Assembly (NCBI GenBank): GCA_036346355.1
Contig: CM070585.1
Location: 3,115,001-3,179,000 of the forward strand
DNA from: Rhipidocladum racemiflorum
Taxonomy: Eukaryota > Streptophyta > Magnoliopsida > Poales > Poaceae
Length of the DNA stretch: 64,000 bases
Direction of reading: 5' to 3'
Of this stretch, positions 34,046 through 45,385 are shown one piece after another. Under the pieces are notes generated by a model. It was given only the letters and a program-made list of their open reading frames with translations, had not been told where the DNA came from and ran no database searches. The translations under genes were made by a program, and so were the position numbers. The stretch's first letter is position 1. Each line of letters opens with the position of its first letter.

Positions 34046-34315
34046 TTCAGGGTACTCCCGAACTACGGGTATGCTGTCTAATCCACGGGCAACTGTATTG
34101 ATGATGCTCTGACTTCTTTTGATCAACCTCGGATCATTCTGAACTGTCACTTTCTGACCATAATCATTTCTGAGTGTCACTGTCTTTTGAGAACAATCCA
34201 ACTGAGCATGGTGTCTAGATAACCAGTTCATTCCCAATATGACATCTAGACCATCCATCTCTAACAACAACAGGTTGGCTCTGAACTCAATCCCTTGGAT
34301 TTCTATCCTCGACAT
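33968..34315 (-). pseudogene. Gypsy protease C-terminal part, fused at a deletion junction
   Basis: It continues the protease in the shifted frame: SRIEIQGIEFRANLLLLEMD, DVILGMNWLSRHHAQLDCSQ, then VREYPEVFPEEFPG, the usual bridge into reverse transcriptase. Instead of RT, the next sequence is the RNase H entry (FQELKTKLTSDPVLTLPNPD) in another frame, overlapping at 34021-34034. Confidence 0.85.
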
Positions 34316-35633
34316 CGCAGCTGAATCTTGCCATCAACCGACTTCCAGGGGTGTGAAAAACACAGGGAGAGGGCAAGGGAGAGTAGGGCAACCCACTTTT
34401 GCAAGCAAAAGCCAAAGAAATGAACGAATGGGTTGCACCGGGATCAAAGAGGGTTAAGGCCAACTTGGTTTGGACGGGAAACTTACCAACGATAACATCT
34501 GTGGCTTCCGCTGCCTCTGCTGCTGACACATGATTGATCCTTCCTTGGGGGTTCCTTGGCGGATTGGGTCCGCGGTTGTTGGTGTATCCCTCGGTCTTGA
34601 CTGGTGCCCTTAAATAACCTTGATGGGGCGGTTGAGGTTGACGAGGTGCTGGCTGTCTGTTGGCGGAAACTGTCGCCTGCGCTTTTGCCACATCACTCGG
34701 CAAGTCCTTCTTTGGGCACTGCTGCCTGAAATGTCCGGGTTGTCCGCAATGGAAGCAGGCTGAACCTTTCTTGGGACACACATTAGAGTAATGGTTCCCG
34801 TTGCAGGTAAAGCATCGAACATTCCCGGGCTGAACATTGGGCGGAGCAGGTCGGGATCCTCCCACTGCTTGTCTCTTGTTTGGGACGTTGGGGTTGAAGG
34901 TATAGGTCCTTCCTTTGAACTGACTTGCTGCTGACATTCTCTGTTGTTGGGCCTTTCTCTTCCTGGTATCTTCCAGGTCATTCCTTGTCTCTTCTGACAC
35001 AATCAGCCTATCCACCATGGCTGAAAAATCCTTGAACTCCACAGCTGAGACATGGAACTTGAGGTTCTTCTGCAGTCCTTCATAAAATCTTTCTATCTTC
35101 TTTTCTTCTGTGTCTACTTCTCTGGGTGCATAGCGAGAAAGGTTGTTGAAGTGGTGTAGGTATTCCATCACTGTCCTTCCTCCTTGATGGAGAGACAGGA
35201 ATTCCCTTCGCTTGGAGGCCATCAAGCCTGCTGGAATGTGCGTCTTCCGGAAAGCTTCTTCAAACATCTGCCACGAGATCTCCTGTCCTGCCTTCAGAGT
35301 CTGAAAGTTAACCCACCATGCTGCTGCTTGTCCTTGCAGTTGGTGAGAGGCATAGAGCACTTTCTCTTTCTCAGTGCACTGTACCGTATCCAGCTTCATC
35401 TGGATAACCGTGAGCCAATCATCTGCTGATAATGGCTCTGTTGACACGGAGAAAATAGGGGGCCGGGTCTTTTGGAAGTCAGACCAGTGTGACCCTCCTA
35501 ATAATCCTTCCTGTCCAAAGTTATTTCCCTGGGGATTCATCTGTGGTCTTGCAGCCATCTGACCTATCAACATCTCAATCATATGATTCTGCCTTTGTTC
35601 TGACTGATATCTGTTCCTTTCCATGGTCGCCAA
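34287..35633 (-). pseudogene. Gypsy gag plus start of protease, ends by frameshift
   Basis: The ATG at 35633 opens a 448-codon frame. It has a retrotransposon gag domain (SDFQKTRPPIFSVSTEPLSA; AAAWWVNFQTLKAGQEISWQ; GGRTVMEYLHHFNNLSRYAP; FYEGLQKNLKFHVSAVEF), then two zinc knuckles (CFTCNGNHYSNVC and CFHCGQPGHFRQQC). After a Pro/Gln-rich linker the aspartic protease begins (VIVGKFPVQTKLALTLFDPG, then ATHSFISLAFACKSG). The active-site triplet is D-P-G where D-S/T-G is usual. The frame is lost after FSCDVEDRN at 34287; protease sequence resumes one frame over at 34315. It encodes the capsid and would-be maturation enzyme of the element. Confidence 0.85.
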
Positions 35634-36892
35634 GCATTTGGGCTAGGTTAACTGGTTTCGGCCGGGTCTGCCTCATTCTCATGACCTTGGAACTGCGATC
35701 CTTCACCTTGATCCATTCTGACTATCTTAAGGTCTTGCTGCAGGGTTTTGGGGTAAAGCAGAAGATAAGTAAGATTTAGACATGGGGTAGAGAGAGATAG
35801 AATAGGTGAGAGGCGAGACGAAATGGGAAAGAATTAGTGGAATTGGGCCGAAGATATAAGGATAATAGAGCAAACAACATACAGAGATAGGAAACTTAGT
35901 TTTACTGATACATAGATTGTTTACAATACCGTCATACTAAGGTAGGAAACAACCTATTTTACATTACAAAAGACTACTCCAAAAGGGTAAAGCCAACTTC
36001 TAGGACTAACGCCCTATTCTAAGACTAGAATCTTCAATCGTCGTCGGAGATGTAGATGATGCGCTCCTCTGGATCTTCTTCCACATCTTCTGCCATGGAC
36101 ACGTCCACCACCTCCGATGGACCATCCACAGACATCTCCTCTCCGGCTCAGATCTGGGTGCATCTGGTCTATCTCTTCACGGCTCGCCGATCTCCATCCA
36201 AGCATTGCCCAACCGCCGCAGATCATCTCGCCATGAGAAGGCGGCCAGATGTAGTCCTTGTTCACCATCGATCAGCCAGCTTGGTCGACACGCTGGTGCA
36301 GATCGCCATCCCGGACGGTGATGATCATCGTGTCGGGGCATCCCCTTTCATAGGGATGAGCCGAATCGATCGCCACAAACTCAAGATCGAAGAGACGACG
36401 CAGTGCTTCATCGCCTGACGGGCGAGTCCTGAATAGCGCCTCGACTTAGACGCGAATCCTTGGAAGCGGCGTGGAATATCGAGATTGTCCTGCAGAGGAT
36501 TAAGATCAACCCAGGCTTTCCATTCAGAATTTAACGGCACCCTGGAAGAGTTCTTCAGGTGGAAAATCGGGCTTCATTCTCGCTCGCACCAACATGTCAA
36601 GCATCCTCCACAAGAATCTCACTTCATCCCCGAAAGCTTCGGGGAACAGATAATCATGCTGAACCATCTGCCAAAACGAGAAAGCTTTTTCAAGTCAGAT
36701 GTGTGGGAAAGGTTTTAAGTGAATTTAAAAGGAGAGAAGTGAATCTTAAGGAAAAGGTGGGAACAGAGAGAGGAGAGAAACATGATTATAAGAATAATAC
36801 TTACAGTTTTCGAAACTCATTTTGTAGTTTGAAATAATCTTTCGAAAAAGACTCCTTAAGCCAACTTAGGTCTCAGTCTACGGTCAAGCCTA
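35634..36892 (-). other. Untranslated leader of the gypsy element
   Basis: About 1.26 kb between primer site and gag ATG. Short open frames here show no family features. Confidence 0.6.
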
Positions 36893-36905
36893 GGCTCTGA
36901 TACCA
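36893..36905 (-). promoter_or_regulatory. Primer-binding site of the gypsy element
   Basis: The minus strand reads TGGTATCAGAGCC, complementary to initiator tRNA-Met, separated from the LTR by AG. Confidence 0.88.
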
Positions 36906-36907
36906 CT

Positions 36908-39534
36908 TGTGACGGACCGCCTTTTAGGGGCAGTGCGAAACTCACAACAGTTACCCAGGAAGACTAACTGTTGGAAAACAAGAGTAAAATCACCTGGCCA
37001 AAAGCCAATTCAACACTTTTTATTCAATATAGTTGGTCTAACGACCGGTTTTACAGGAGAAGCATCCAAGCTTCTAGACTTACACTACCAAAAGAGAGAA
37101 ACCACAGGCAGGGCCTGAGCGAAGACAAAGACCTAGAACCAGACTAAATCGCCATCTACGATCTCCTGGTAGGCTCCAGCATCTTCGAACTCTGAAAGGG
37201 CGGGGGTTTGCAAGGGTGAGTACAGAGTACTCAACAAGTCGTACGGAACCACTGAATACTATATGTAGGGGTAATCAAGGGATGGCAGTAGGGTTTAGTA
37301 TCTGGATGCAGTTTTATTTCACAATTCATTTTACATTTGAAGCACAAATCAATAAATAAGTAATTTGAATTTCACAAGTTTCAACAACACTTAACCAATT
37401 CATTCACAAATACCAATACAGTAACTTGAGCTTAGTTACGGGTATCAACCCCGATTCCAACTTAACTTCATTAACCGGAAGTACGGCGTAACCGATTACA
37501 ATTAAGATTAACTCTGCAGAGCGGCTCAGCTTTACCCACAAGATATCTATAACCTTTATGCCAATCTCGAGTTTTCATGCAACTTAAATGCATGTGGCCC
37601 GATTTAGATTATCACAAAGATTTCGCTTAATCATTCCTCGCCTTTAGTTGTTTACCGATAGTACCGCTACCTTGGACTCGGGGTCCCCATTAGCGTCTTC
37701 ACTGCTGTGAGAACCAAGAATGTCACTCTGGACCATTCCTGCTCCACCCTCCGATCCATTTCCTGCCGGAAGGTCCGGTCCCCATTCTCTTCCAGAGAAT
37801 GGTAGCCACCAAGATACCCAATTATTATCTCAGAATGATTAACTTAATGAGCCGTGTCGGATATGGGTCACCGACCATCCGACTGTGGTTGAGCGGGAAC
37901 TAAGTTATTTACTTTGCTCAAGGATTATTAACCTTACACTTTTGCCAAAGACTAAGCCTTCATCCACAAACCCATTCCAGATTTCGCAGCATCGCCACCG
38001 ACTCAACCAAGGCATTAATCACCGGTAGGGATCGAATCTCATCCACTCCGGATTAATCCGACATCGTCCCCTCGATCGCAAAGACTTTTATAAACAATCC
38101 GAATCGGAGATTCGGCAGCATTTTCTTTAAATCCAGGTTTTGAACTAACCTAGCAGTATTATCTAACCTATTCATGGCAATAAGCAATTAACTAGGGTTC
38201 CAAAGGATTAATAGGGTTTCAATATTTCAAGGAGGTTCAGTAAGCAATTTCGGCATTACCTAATTATCATGTCATTCTAAAATACCGGATTTCAATAATT
38301 CAACATACAGTAAAATAATGCGATATAAAATAATTACTACTATAGCATGGCATGATGGGATCAATATGATCAAAGGTGTACGGCTTGCCTTGCGCGGCAG
38401 CTGGATCGGATGAGTCGTCGAGGAAGTAGTCGTCAAGGCCTCCGTCTGGTCCGACGTCTGCTCCGGGAACTGCTCCGACTCCAGGGGCTGCTCCGGCTCT
38501 ACTGGCGTCTCAACGGTCGAATCTAACGCGAAAAGACAACCAACATAAATAAACGGCAAAACAATAACCGAAAAAGAAAACGGGAACTGAAACGGAAAAC
38601 CGGAAATCGAGTCGGAAAGGAACGGAGGGCGAAACTGGGATTTGGGGATTTTCTGGACTTCGGATTTGGGAACGGACAGCATTTTTGGACTCAGGGGATC
38701 GAAACGGTTCGGGAAAAGTGTTTGGTGGGGCTCTGGGATTTTCCGGGATTTTTCTGGATTTTTCGGGCTATTTTTGGAATTAAAAACGAATTTTCGGATT
38801 TAATAATTAAATTAAAATCCAAAAATCCGGTTTTACTGTTTCGGCCGGAACGGGCTGAAACCGACCGGCCAACTGGGCCACGGCCCACTTGGGCAAAGCA
38901 AGGCGGCCGCGCGGGCGAGGCGGTGGCCGCCACGCGGTGAGAAGGCGCGAGGCGCGGGCTGGCCGAGCTGGCTCGGCGGCGGGGCTGACGAGTGGGGCGG
39001 GGCCACAGTCGAAGCGGGCACAGGGAGAGGGTTAGGGTTTACTGAGGCGGCGCGGGCGGCCACGGCAGCCGGCCGGAGGCGAAGGGGAACGGCAAGGAGA
39101 GGAGGGAGCTCACCACGAGAGCGAGGGGCGGGGCGAGTTGGAATGGGAGGGAGGCGAGGGCTTTTATAGCCGGAGCCGAGGAGGCAGCGGCCGGGCGAGG
39201 CGGATGCGCGGCGGCGCGGGCGGCGGCGGCGGCGACGGTCGTTTCAAGGCGGGCGCTGGAGGCGAGGGCGGCAAGCGGCGGGAGGCGGCGGCCAGCGTGC
39301 GGCACGGGGCGTGCGGCGCGGGCGCGGAGGCGGCGGCGGCGGCGAACTGGGCCGGGCCGGCGAGGTTGGAGGCCGAACGGGAGCAGGCCGACGAGATGGG
39401 CCGCATGGCCCAAGAAGCAAAGGAGATTCGGCCCAACACAAGGTTTGAAATTCAAACTCAATTCCAATTCCCAAATCCAAATGCAAATTCAACCAAAAAG
39501 CAACTAAATTCATTTTGAATTTGAGGTTGTTTCA
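36908..39534 (-). repeat. 5' LTR of the gypsy element (2,627 bp)
   Basis: The primer-binding site follows it on the minus strand after two bases. Right flank AACAA at 39535-39539. Confidence 0.95.
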
Positions 39535-39539
39535 AACAA

Positions 39540-40109
39540 CCAGGACAGTCAATTCACTTTAGCTTTCTTCGCATGAAGAGAACCATGCTTACCATAGACG
39601 ACACTGGTCAACGCCCACGTACACTGCATCCCACGGTGTAACTGCAAGTAGTAGAAAACTGATCACTGGCTACAATTCATCGTGAAAAAGTGGTCATCAC
39701 CCGTCAGGGATTTTCGAAGAATCGCTATCTTTCACACCAAAGTAGTAGTAGGCACAACTGGATTGACATATTGCGAAGAGGAGAACGATTAGATGATCAG
39801 AAGTCATGTTCAGAAATGCATGCAAGAAAATGCAACTGCAGCTGTGCCCAGCAGCAACGTGTTGCAAAATAGAGGTACAAACGAGCCTTGACCAATTGCT
39901 CTGAGACTCCTTTGAGTACATGATCAAATTTTCGCACATACAGCTTATCCATCAAAAAGTAAAAACAAAAATACAGATTATGGATTCAAGATTTCAAGTC
40001 ATGCTCTACTAATATATAATATGAATTTTATGAAATATGATACATGCAATTGTGTTTATATTGTTAAGTGGGATAGATAATTCTAAAGCTTCTTACGGTA
40101 CACTAAATC
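39540..40109. other. Intergenic stretch right of the gypsy element
   Basis: AT-rich, no gene or bounded repeat recognised. Confidence 0.4.
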
Positions 40110-40130
40110 CAATATAGATTCTTTTCTTTT

Positions 40131-40457
40131 TTTAGATCGAAAGGACATCCAACGATGTCCCAGTTTCACTTACTGAAACCAAGATATGTCAAGTTCAGAT
40201 CTTACAAAAGACAATAGAGCTTCTACTCAGCATTTTCATCAACCAAGAGTTAAACCACCACTCAGAAACAAAAATAAAGGCAGTTTACATCATGTCATTC
40301 ACCCATTTATCAAAGAACATTGAGAAACACTTCAGCTCAGCATCATACGTCTCCTCCTTTTTGTCAGCAGTACCAATATTTTCTTGCAGTTTCAACTGTC
40401 GCTAGAGTTCAGTGGGAGCGGGGTATGAATTTTGGCATCCAACCAAAATAATTTGGA
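40131..40457 (-). mobile_element. 5'-truncated LINE 3' tail with 21-bp target duplication
   Basis: A 21-bp direct repeat beginning CAATATAGATTCTTTTCTTT occurs at 40110-40130 and 40458-40478. The 327 bp between ends, on the minus strand, with GGGACATCGTTGGATGTCC, then TTTCGATCTAAA and an A-rich tail, the known ending of grass L1-type LINEs. Only non-coding 3' sequence remains. Confidence 0.85.
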
Positions 40458-40979
40458 CAATATAGATTCTTTTCTTTTCGATCTAATGGCTTAGATTAAC
40501 TATACTTATTTATACTTCATCCGATAGTACAAAAATAAAAATATATGTAAAAAAATAATGTATAGATTTGATTGTACTATTCATTATATATAATCAATAT
40601 AATGCACCGTAAAATTTTTCAAATTTTATAGGCTGCTGCATAATTGATTGGTACCTTCGTCGGTGAATCTATATAGTTTTTTTTTTGTTATCCTTTCAAG
40701 TTATTCGTGCTCTATTCGAATCCATCTGCATTCATTCCCTATTCATATACCGAAAAATCTATATTCGGACTGGTATTCGGGATATCCATATCCGCCCCGT
40801 TTTCATCCCCTTACCCCGGTGTAATTTCAGAATTTGACACTCAATTCGCAGGCCTTTCGGCTTATTTGGATGACATATGGGACCGTCTGTGTGTATGACA
40901 GTGGGCCAGAGTGTCAAATTCCGAAATGCGAATTTTAAAGTGTATCAAATTCTGAAAACTCGATCTGTGTCTCCAAACC

Positions 40980-43390
40980 TAGAGAAGAGAGAGGAGGCGG
41001 AAGGAAGGAGGTGGTGTCCCTCCCTGGCGCGCGCGTCCTCGTCCGGCGATCTACCCCGACACCGGCGACCGCGAGCTCGTCCTCCCGCTGCAAGGTGAGT
41101 CTCCATTGCGATTTGCCCCTGCCCCTTCCATATTCTTTGCAGATCTGGCCGTGTAGATGCATTTGTACCCGAGCATTTGTGATTTGTGTGGATGGGCTCG
41201 TATCGAGTGCGATCTGTACAATTTCGCTGTTAATCTTAGCTATTTGCACGATAATTAGAAAAGTAATGCGCGTTGTGTTGCAAGAAGAACTTACGCGTTT
41301 GATAGTAGTACCCAGCACCTGTTCAGGCACTGCCCTGTTACTCAGTACACAGCGCTGCCCTGCGCAAGCTTGTGTAACATACGTTTTGATATGGATGACA
41401 TGTAATAAGCTCTGTGGATTTTGTTCTCCCGTTAAACGTCTTGAATTCTTAGGGCGTCCAGTTGTGATGTGATGTGTTGTGTTGTATGACTAAGAAATTC
41501 TTGATCTGTGTGGATGTGTTTGACCGTGTAGATGCTTCCTTGTGGTCGATGTAGTTTTGATGCTTCATTTGGGTCATTTTTTTTTTCTTCTGGTATGAGT
41601 AATTCTTGCATTACAAGAGTCATCCATTACCGGTCTGCTTGATTGTTTGATCGACTGAATATAACTATTTTGTTTAATAAGTTGTATACGCTAAGCTTCA
41701 GATAGATATAAAATTGTAAAATTTCACTGATGAGATGATGGCTACAACTGTTCTGTGAGCTCCATGATGCAGCAATATCTGTCTTTGTGCAAGCTGCTTT
41801 GATTTAGCACTAGGTGTGGGTCTTCTTGCGGAGTAATCTCTGCTTCATGCATGTATGCCTTGTAATTGTTACTCTTCTGTACATGTGCTTGTGACCTTGT
41901 AATTTATGCAATGTGCTTATGTTATCCTGTCCCTGCCGATGTGTTATTTGATTAAATGTTAAGTGGGAATTACTTTCTATAGTTCTAAATGCAAGAAGTT
42001 TGTATGTATAGCCAAGGTGGCCAATATTGATCTGATGCTCATAATTCATGCTCGTGTAGTATATTTTTAATGCTGAATATTGATGATATTTGTTTTTTTG
42101 GTGCTTGGGTAGTCAATATGGTGCTGCTAGTTCATATTGATGCATGTAGGATAGTTACAAGAAAAGCAAGTTCTGCTATAATTGCTCAATTCGTATTGAT
42201 GAAGGATTATGTGTGAAATACATACCTTTTGGTGTTTGTTATGTTGGATTTGTTTCCTTTTACAGTCTGATGTAGAATCTCTAAGCTCTATGAGTGCATT
42301 TTATGGCCTAGCAATGATCCAAGTACTTGGCCTAGCAATGATCAAGTACTATCTTGTGTCTTATGTTATCCCTTAAGACCCTTACAGAGTTACCGTAAAA
42401 GAACAAAAATCCCAGTCTGAATTTGTGTGCCTGCATGTGTGAATTTTGGCCACCCAGAAGTTTATTTATTTGTTTTCGCTCAAGATGAAGTGACTTCATG
42501 ACTTAATTACTGACCAATATAGTTTATTTTCCTTACAGGATACTGAGATCGCTGATTTTATATTTGGGTGAATCAAGATGTCTGGAAATGATGATAGGTC
42601 TCAAGCTGCAGCTGAGCGAATAAAGGCGCAGGCGTTATCAGCTGCTAAGGGACTGAGCAGGGCTCAAGCTGAACGTGCTGCCACAGCTGCTGCCCGCAAT
42701 GTCAATGCCTATGGGCAGAAGGAGGAGGGACCAAGCCGCTGGCAGGAGAGGAAGGAGGCCAAGAGGCAGATGTATCTGCAGAGTACAGAGAGGGCTGTGA
42801 TATTGGGTGTGAAACCAAAAGCTTTACCAATTTCTTCCGGTGGAGCATATTTCCAATGTCAGAAGTGCTTCCAGCCTGGGCATTGGACATACGAGTGCAA
42901 GAATGACCGGGTCTACATGTCGCGGCCCTCGAGGACGCAGCAGCTTAAGAACCCCAATTTGAAGAAGATGAATGCGTCAGTTTCCTATCACTTTGAGAAT
43001 CCTGATCTTGAAAAAGAGAGGGAGGAGGGGAGGAAGCTGAAGAATGAAAAGTCGAAGAAGGAAAAGCCTGAAAGAAGCAAGGGAAAGAGTAAGAGAAAAC
43101 ATCGTTCGCATAGTGATTCAGACAGAAGCAGTAGTGAGGCTTCGGTGTTTGACTCTGACACTGAATCATCAGTGACCTGCTCTGAATATTCTTCTGAAAG
43201 CGACAGTTCAAGTCACAGTTCCACAGACTCGGACGACAAGAAGCGGCAGCACAAAAGGAAGCAGAAGAAGAGAAGGCACCGCAGGCACAGCACATCATCA
43301 GCATCATCCGATTCCGAATCCTTGTCCGATACCGATTCTGATGACAAGGGCAGCCAGAGGAAGAGCAGAAGGCGAGGTGACAGGCGCTGA
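40980..43390 (+). CDS. ZCCHC10-like zinc-knuckle protein with Ser/Arg/Asp-rich tail
   Basis: The CDS is the single exon 42578-43390 (270 aa). A 5'-UTR exon (about 40980-41094, GC-rich) is joined through an intron 41095-42538 (AAG|GTGAGT ... CTTACAG|G). The N-terminal helix is Ala/Arg-rich (residues 1-60). A CCHC knuckle lies at C94, C97, H102 and C107 (CQKCFQPGHWTYEC), followed by the ZCCHC10 signature with R-P-S-R-T at about residue 115 and QLKNPNLKK after it. The C-terminal half is Lys/Glu- then Ser/Asp-rich with RKHRSHSDSDRSSSE-type repeats and basic runs KRKQKKRRHRR, likely nuclear and phosphorylated. Function in the family is poorly defined; RNA binding is inferred from the knuckle and SR-like tail. 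The 5' exon start is approximate. Confidence 0.9.
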
Positions 43391-44427
43391 GTCTGCAAAA
43401 CTGGACAAGGCAATGAGGATGTCAAATATGATATCTACTTTTGTTCACATGTTAGTTGTTTTCACAATAATCGCATCTGCATGTGCCAGGTGTCCTCCAA
43501 GAAACAAATGTAACAGTCTTCCTATTATACGATCTTTGTGAGAAACAGTGAATACTGTAAGTCTGTAACATTGTTCATCTATCAACTTTTAAGTTTGGTG
43601 TGCTTTTCTTCCTGAAAGTTTTCTCTTGGGTTCGTTGTTGCATAACCTGCTGTTCTTGCCGTTACCTTGGATACCTGGGTGCTTGCTCAGAGATGAGATC
43701 ATTGGGGAGTTAATGGTGACCTCGTATTCCCAGGATGACAGATGATCAGTGGTAATTTGAGTCATGTCCGCTGACGACCTTGCAATTAACATAGCCTTCG
43801 GAGTTGGAACAAACATCTTTACTAGATCTATGGGCACCTCGATGCAATTGACAGACAAAAAAATGGACAGAATGAAATGGAGTGTGCCTGAGCTGTTTGG
43901 GATTGTAAATTCTAGTCTCGTCTCATGATCTCTCTGCAGTCCTCACAAAAAGAAATAAAGTGCTCCCCAAACCAAATATCGGTCAAGGGAGGCCGATATT
44001 CTTATTCTTCCAAGGAAAAAAGGACAAATTTTAATCTGCTTTTGTCAAATACCAAGCAAATAAGCGAGTTATTCCCGTTCTTAGGATATAAGACGGTATA
44101 ATTTAGAGAACATGAATTACTACATAAGCAGCATAACCAATGCAAAACACCAAAATCTTTGTATAAGAAATGCGCCCTTGCATTGTTGCACCATGAAATC
44201 AAGCTACCAACCAACATAAGCTGGGTACCACACACAAGTACCTCAGTATAATACATGTGCCCTTCCATCACTTCATACACATCAATCACAACACAACGAA
44301 TATAAATCGAGATGTCATATCACATGAATAAACAACCTTTCAGCCCAATCTACTATGCATACATCCAACCAATTGCTACCATGAGCTCACCACATCAGTA
44401 CAAACCGACGTGGAACCTTGCAAAAAC
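43391..44427. other. 3' flank of the ZCCHC10-like gene
   Basis: Contains the likely 3' UTR. A minus-strand open frame at 43589-43858 shows no family I recognise and is not called. Confidence 0.4.
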
Positions 44428-45165
44428 GGAAATTTTTGTATTTGATACAAGATTTAATCCGTATTCACAAAACGATACACCACTTTTGCGTATTTACAGA
44501 AAACTCAGACATAAACGGATTTTGAAATCTCGTTTTTGAATACCCGGAATTTCAAATTCCGGTTTAACTTTTCCCGGAATTTCAAATCTCGTTTATGGCA
44601 TATTTGGATTGTCAAACCTCGGTTTCGGAGTATTTTGGAATTTTAAATTCCGGGAGTGCCATACCCGGTTTCTGAAATTCCGAGTATGTATACTTGGAAT
44701 TTGATAATCCGGTAATGCATACCCAAAATCTCGAAAACCGGGTATGGGTGGCATGAAATAGCATGCTAAGAAGTGCATAAAATCAACTCAAATATACATT
44801 CTTTAACACGAAATAACAGCAGCTAAAACCGGAAAAACAAAATGGACCATACCCGGCATCTCAAAAACCGGGCATGCATTACCGGATTATCAAATTCCGG
44901 GTATGCATTCCCGGAATTTCAAAAACCGGGTATGGCACTCCCGGAATTTAAAATACCAAAATACCAAAAACCGAGATTTGAAAATCCAAATAGGCCATAA
45001 AAGAGATTTGAAATTCTGGGAAAAGCTAAACCGGAATTTGAAATTTCGGGTATTGAAAAACGAGATTTCAAAATCCGTTTATGACTGAGTTTTCTGTAAA
45101 TACACAAAAATATTGCATCGTTTTGTAAATACGAGCCGAATCTTGTATCAAATACAAAAATTTCC
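44428..45165. mobile_element. Foldback element, 738 bp, with CCGGAATTTCAAA word arrays
   Basis: The two halves are inverted copies of each other. The ends are GGAAATTTTTGTATTTGATA and its complement. The arms match for about 200 bp (TTTACAGAAAACTCAG, ATAAACGGATTTTGAAATC, TCAAATTCCGGTTTA). The centre is an array of CCCGGAATTTCAAA, ACCGGGTATG and CAAATTCCGG in both directions. Nine bases outside each end are partly alike (TGCAAAAAC and TCCAAAAAA), which may be a decayed 9-bp duplication. Non-coding; class undetermined, Mutator-like possible. Confidence 0.8.
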
Positions 45166-45341
45166 TCCAAAAAACAACGAACGTACAGACTAGCGGAGCA
45201 TAAGATTCGCTTTTTGACTAGCACTGTAAGTTTCCCTAAAGATGTCTTCTACAAATGTGCACTAGAGATTAGTCGACATGCAGCCCAATCAGCTTAGCAT
45301 CTACTGTGAGGCCCACCACCTGACCTTGGGAGGGAGAGGGA

Positions 45342-45385
<44 letters not shown>

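Larger units (their letters stand above)
29369..39534 (-). mobile_element. Ty3/gypsy (chromovirus-like) LTR retrotransposon lacking reverse transcriptase
   Basis: Two 2.6-kb direct repeats (29369-32023 and 36908-39534) begin TGTGACGGACCGC and end GGTTGTTTCA. They are flanked by the 5-bp duplication AACAA (29364-29368 and 39535-39539). On the minus strand the order is 5' LTR, initiator tRNA-Met primer site, about 1.26-kb leader, gag, protease, RNase H, integrase with a C-terminal chromodomain-like segment, polypurine tract, 3' LTR. The reverse transcriptase core is absent between protease and RNase H. Gag/protease and the integrase C-terminus are frame-shifted, and integrase has an internal stop. 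It resembles the Tekay/Del group by integrase tail and long LTRs. Non-autonomous and now dead. Confidence 0.95.

Noticed and set aside
32231..35779. Plus-strand frames across the gypsy interior
   Set aside because: Shadows of the minus-strand gag-pol remnant.
36056..36837. Possible gene in the gypsy leader
   Set aside because: Several short frames, no domain, located between primer site and gag.
43589..43858. Minus-strand 89-residue frame near the ZCCHC10-like gene
   Set aside because: No recognisable domain, and it lies in the probable 3' flank; kept only as a possibility.
44312..45224. Frames with repeated FVFDTRF and HSRNFKNRVWHSRNLK text
   Set aside because: Translations of the foldback arms and word array.
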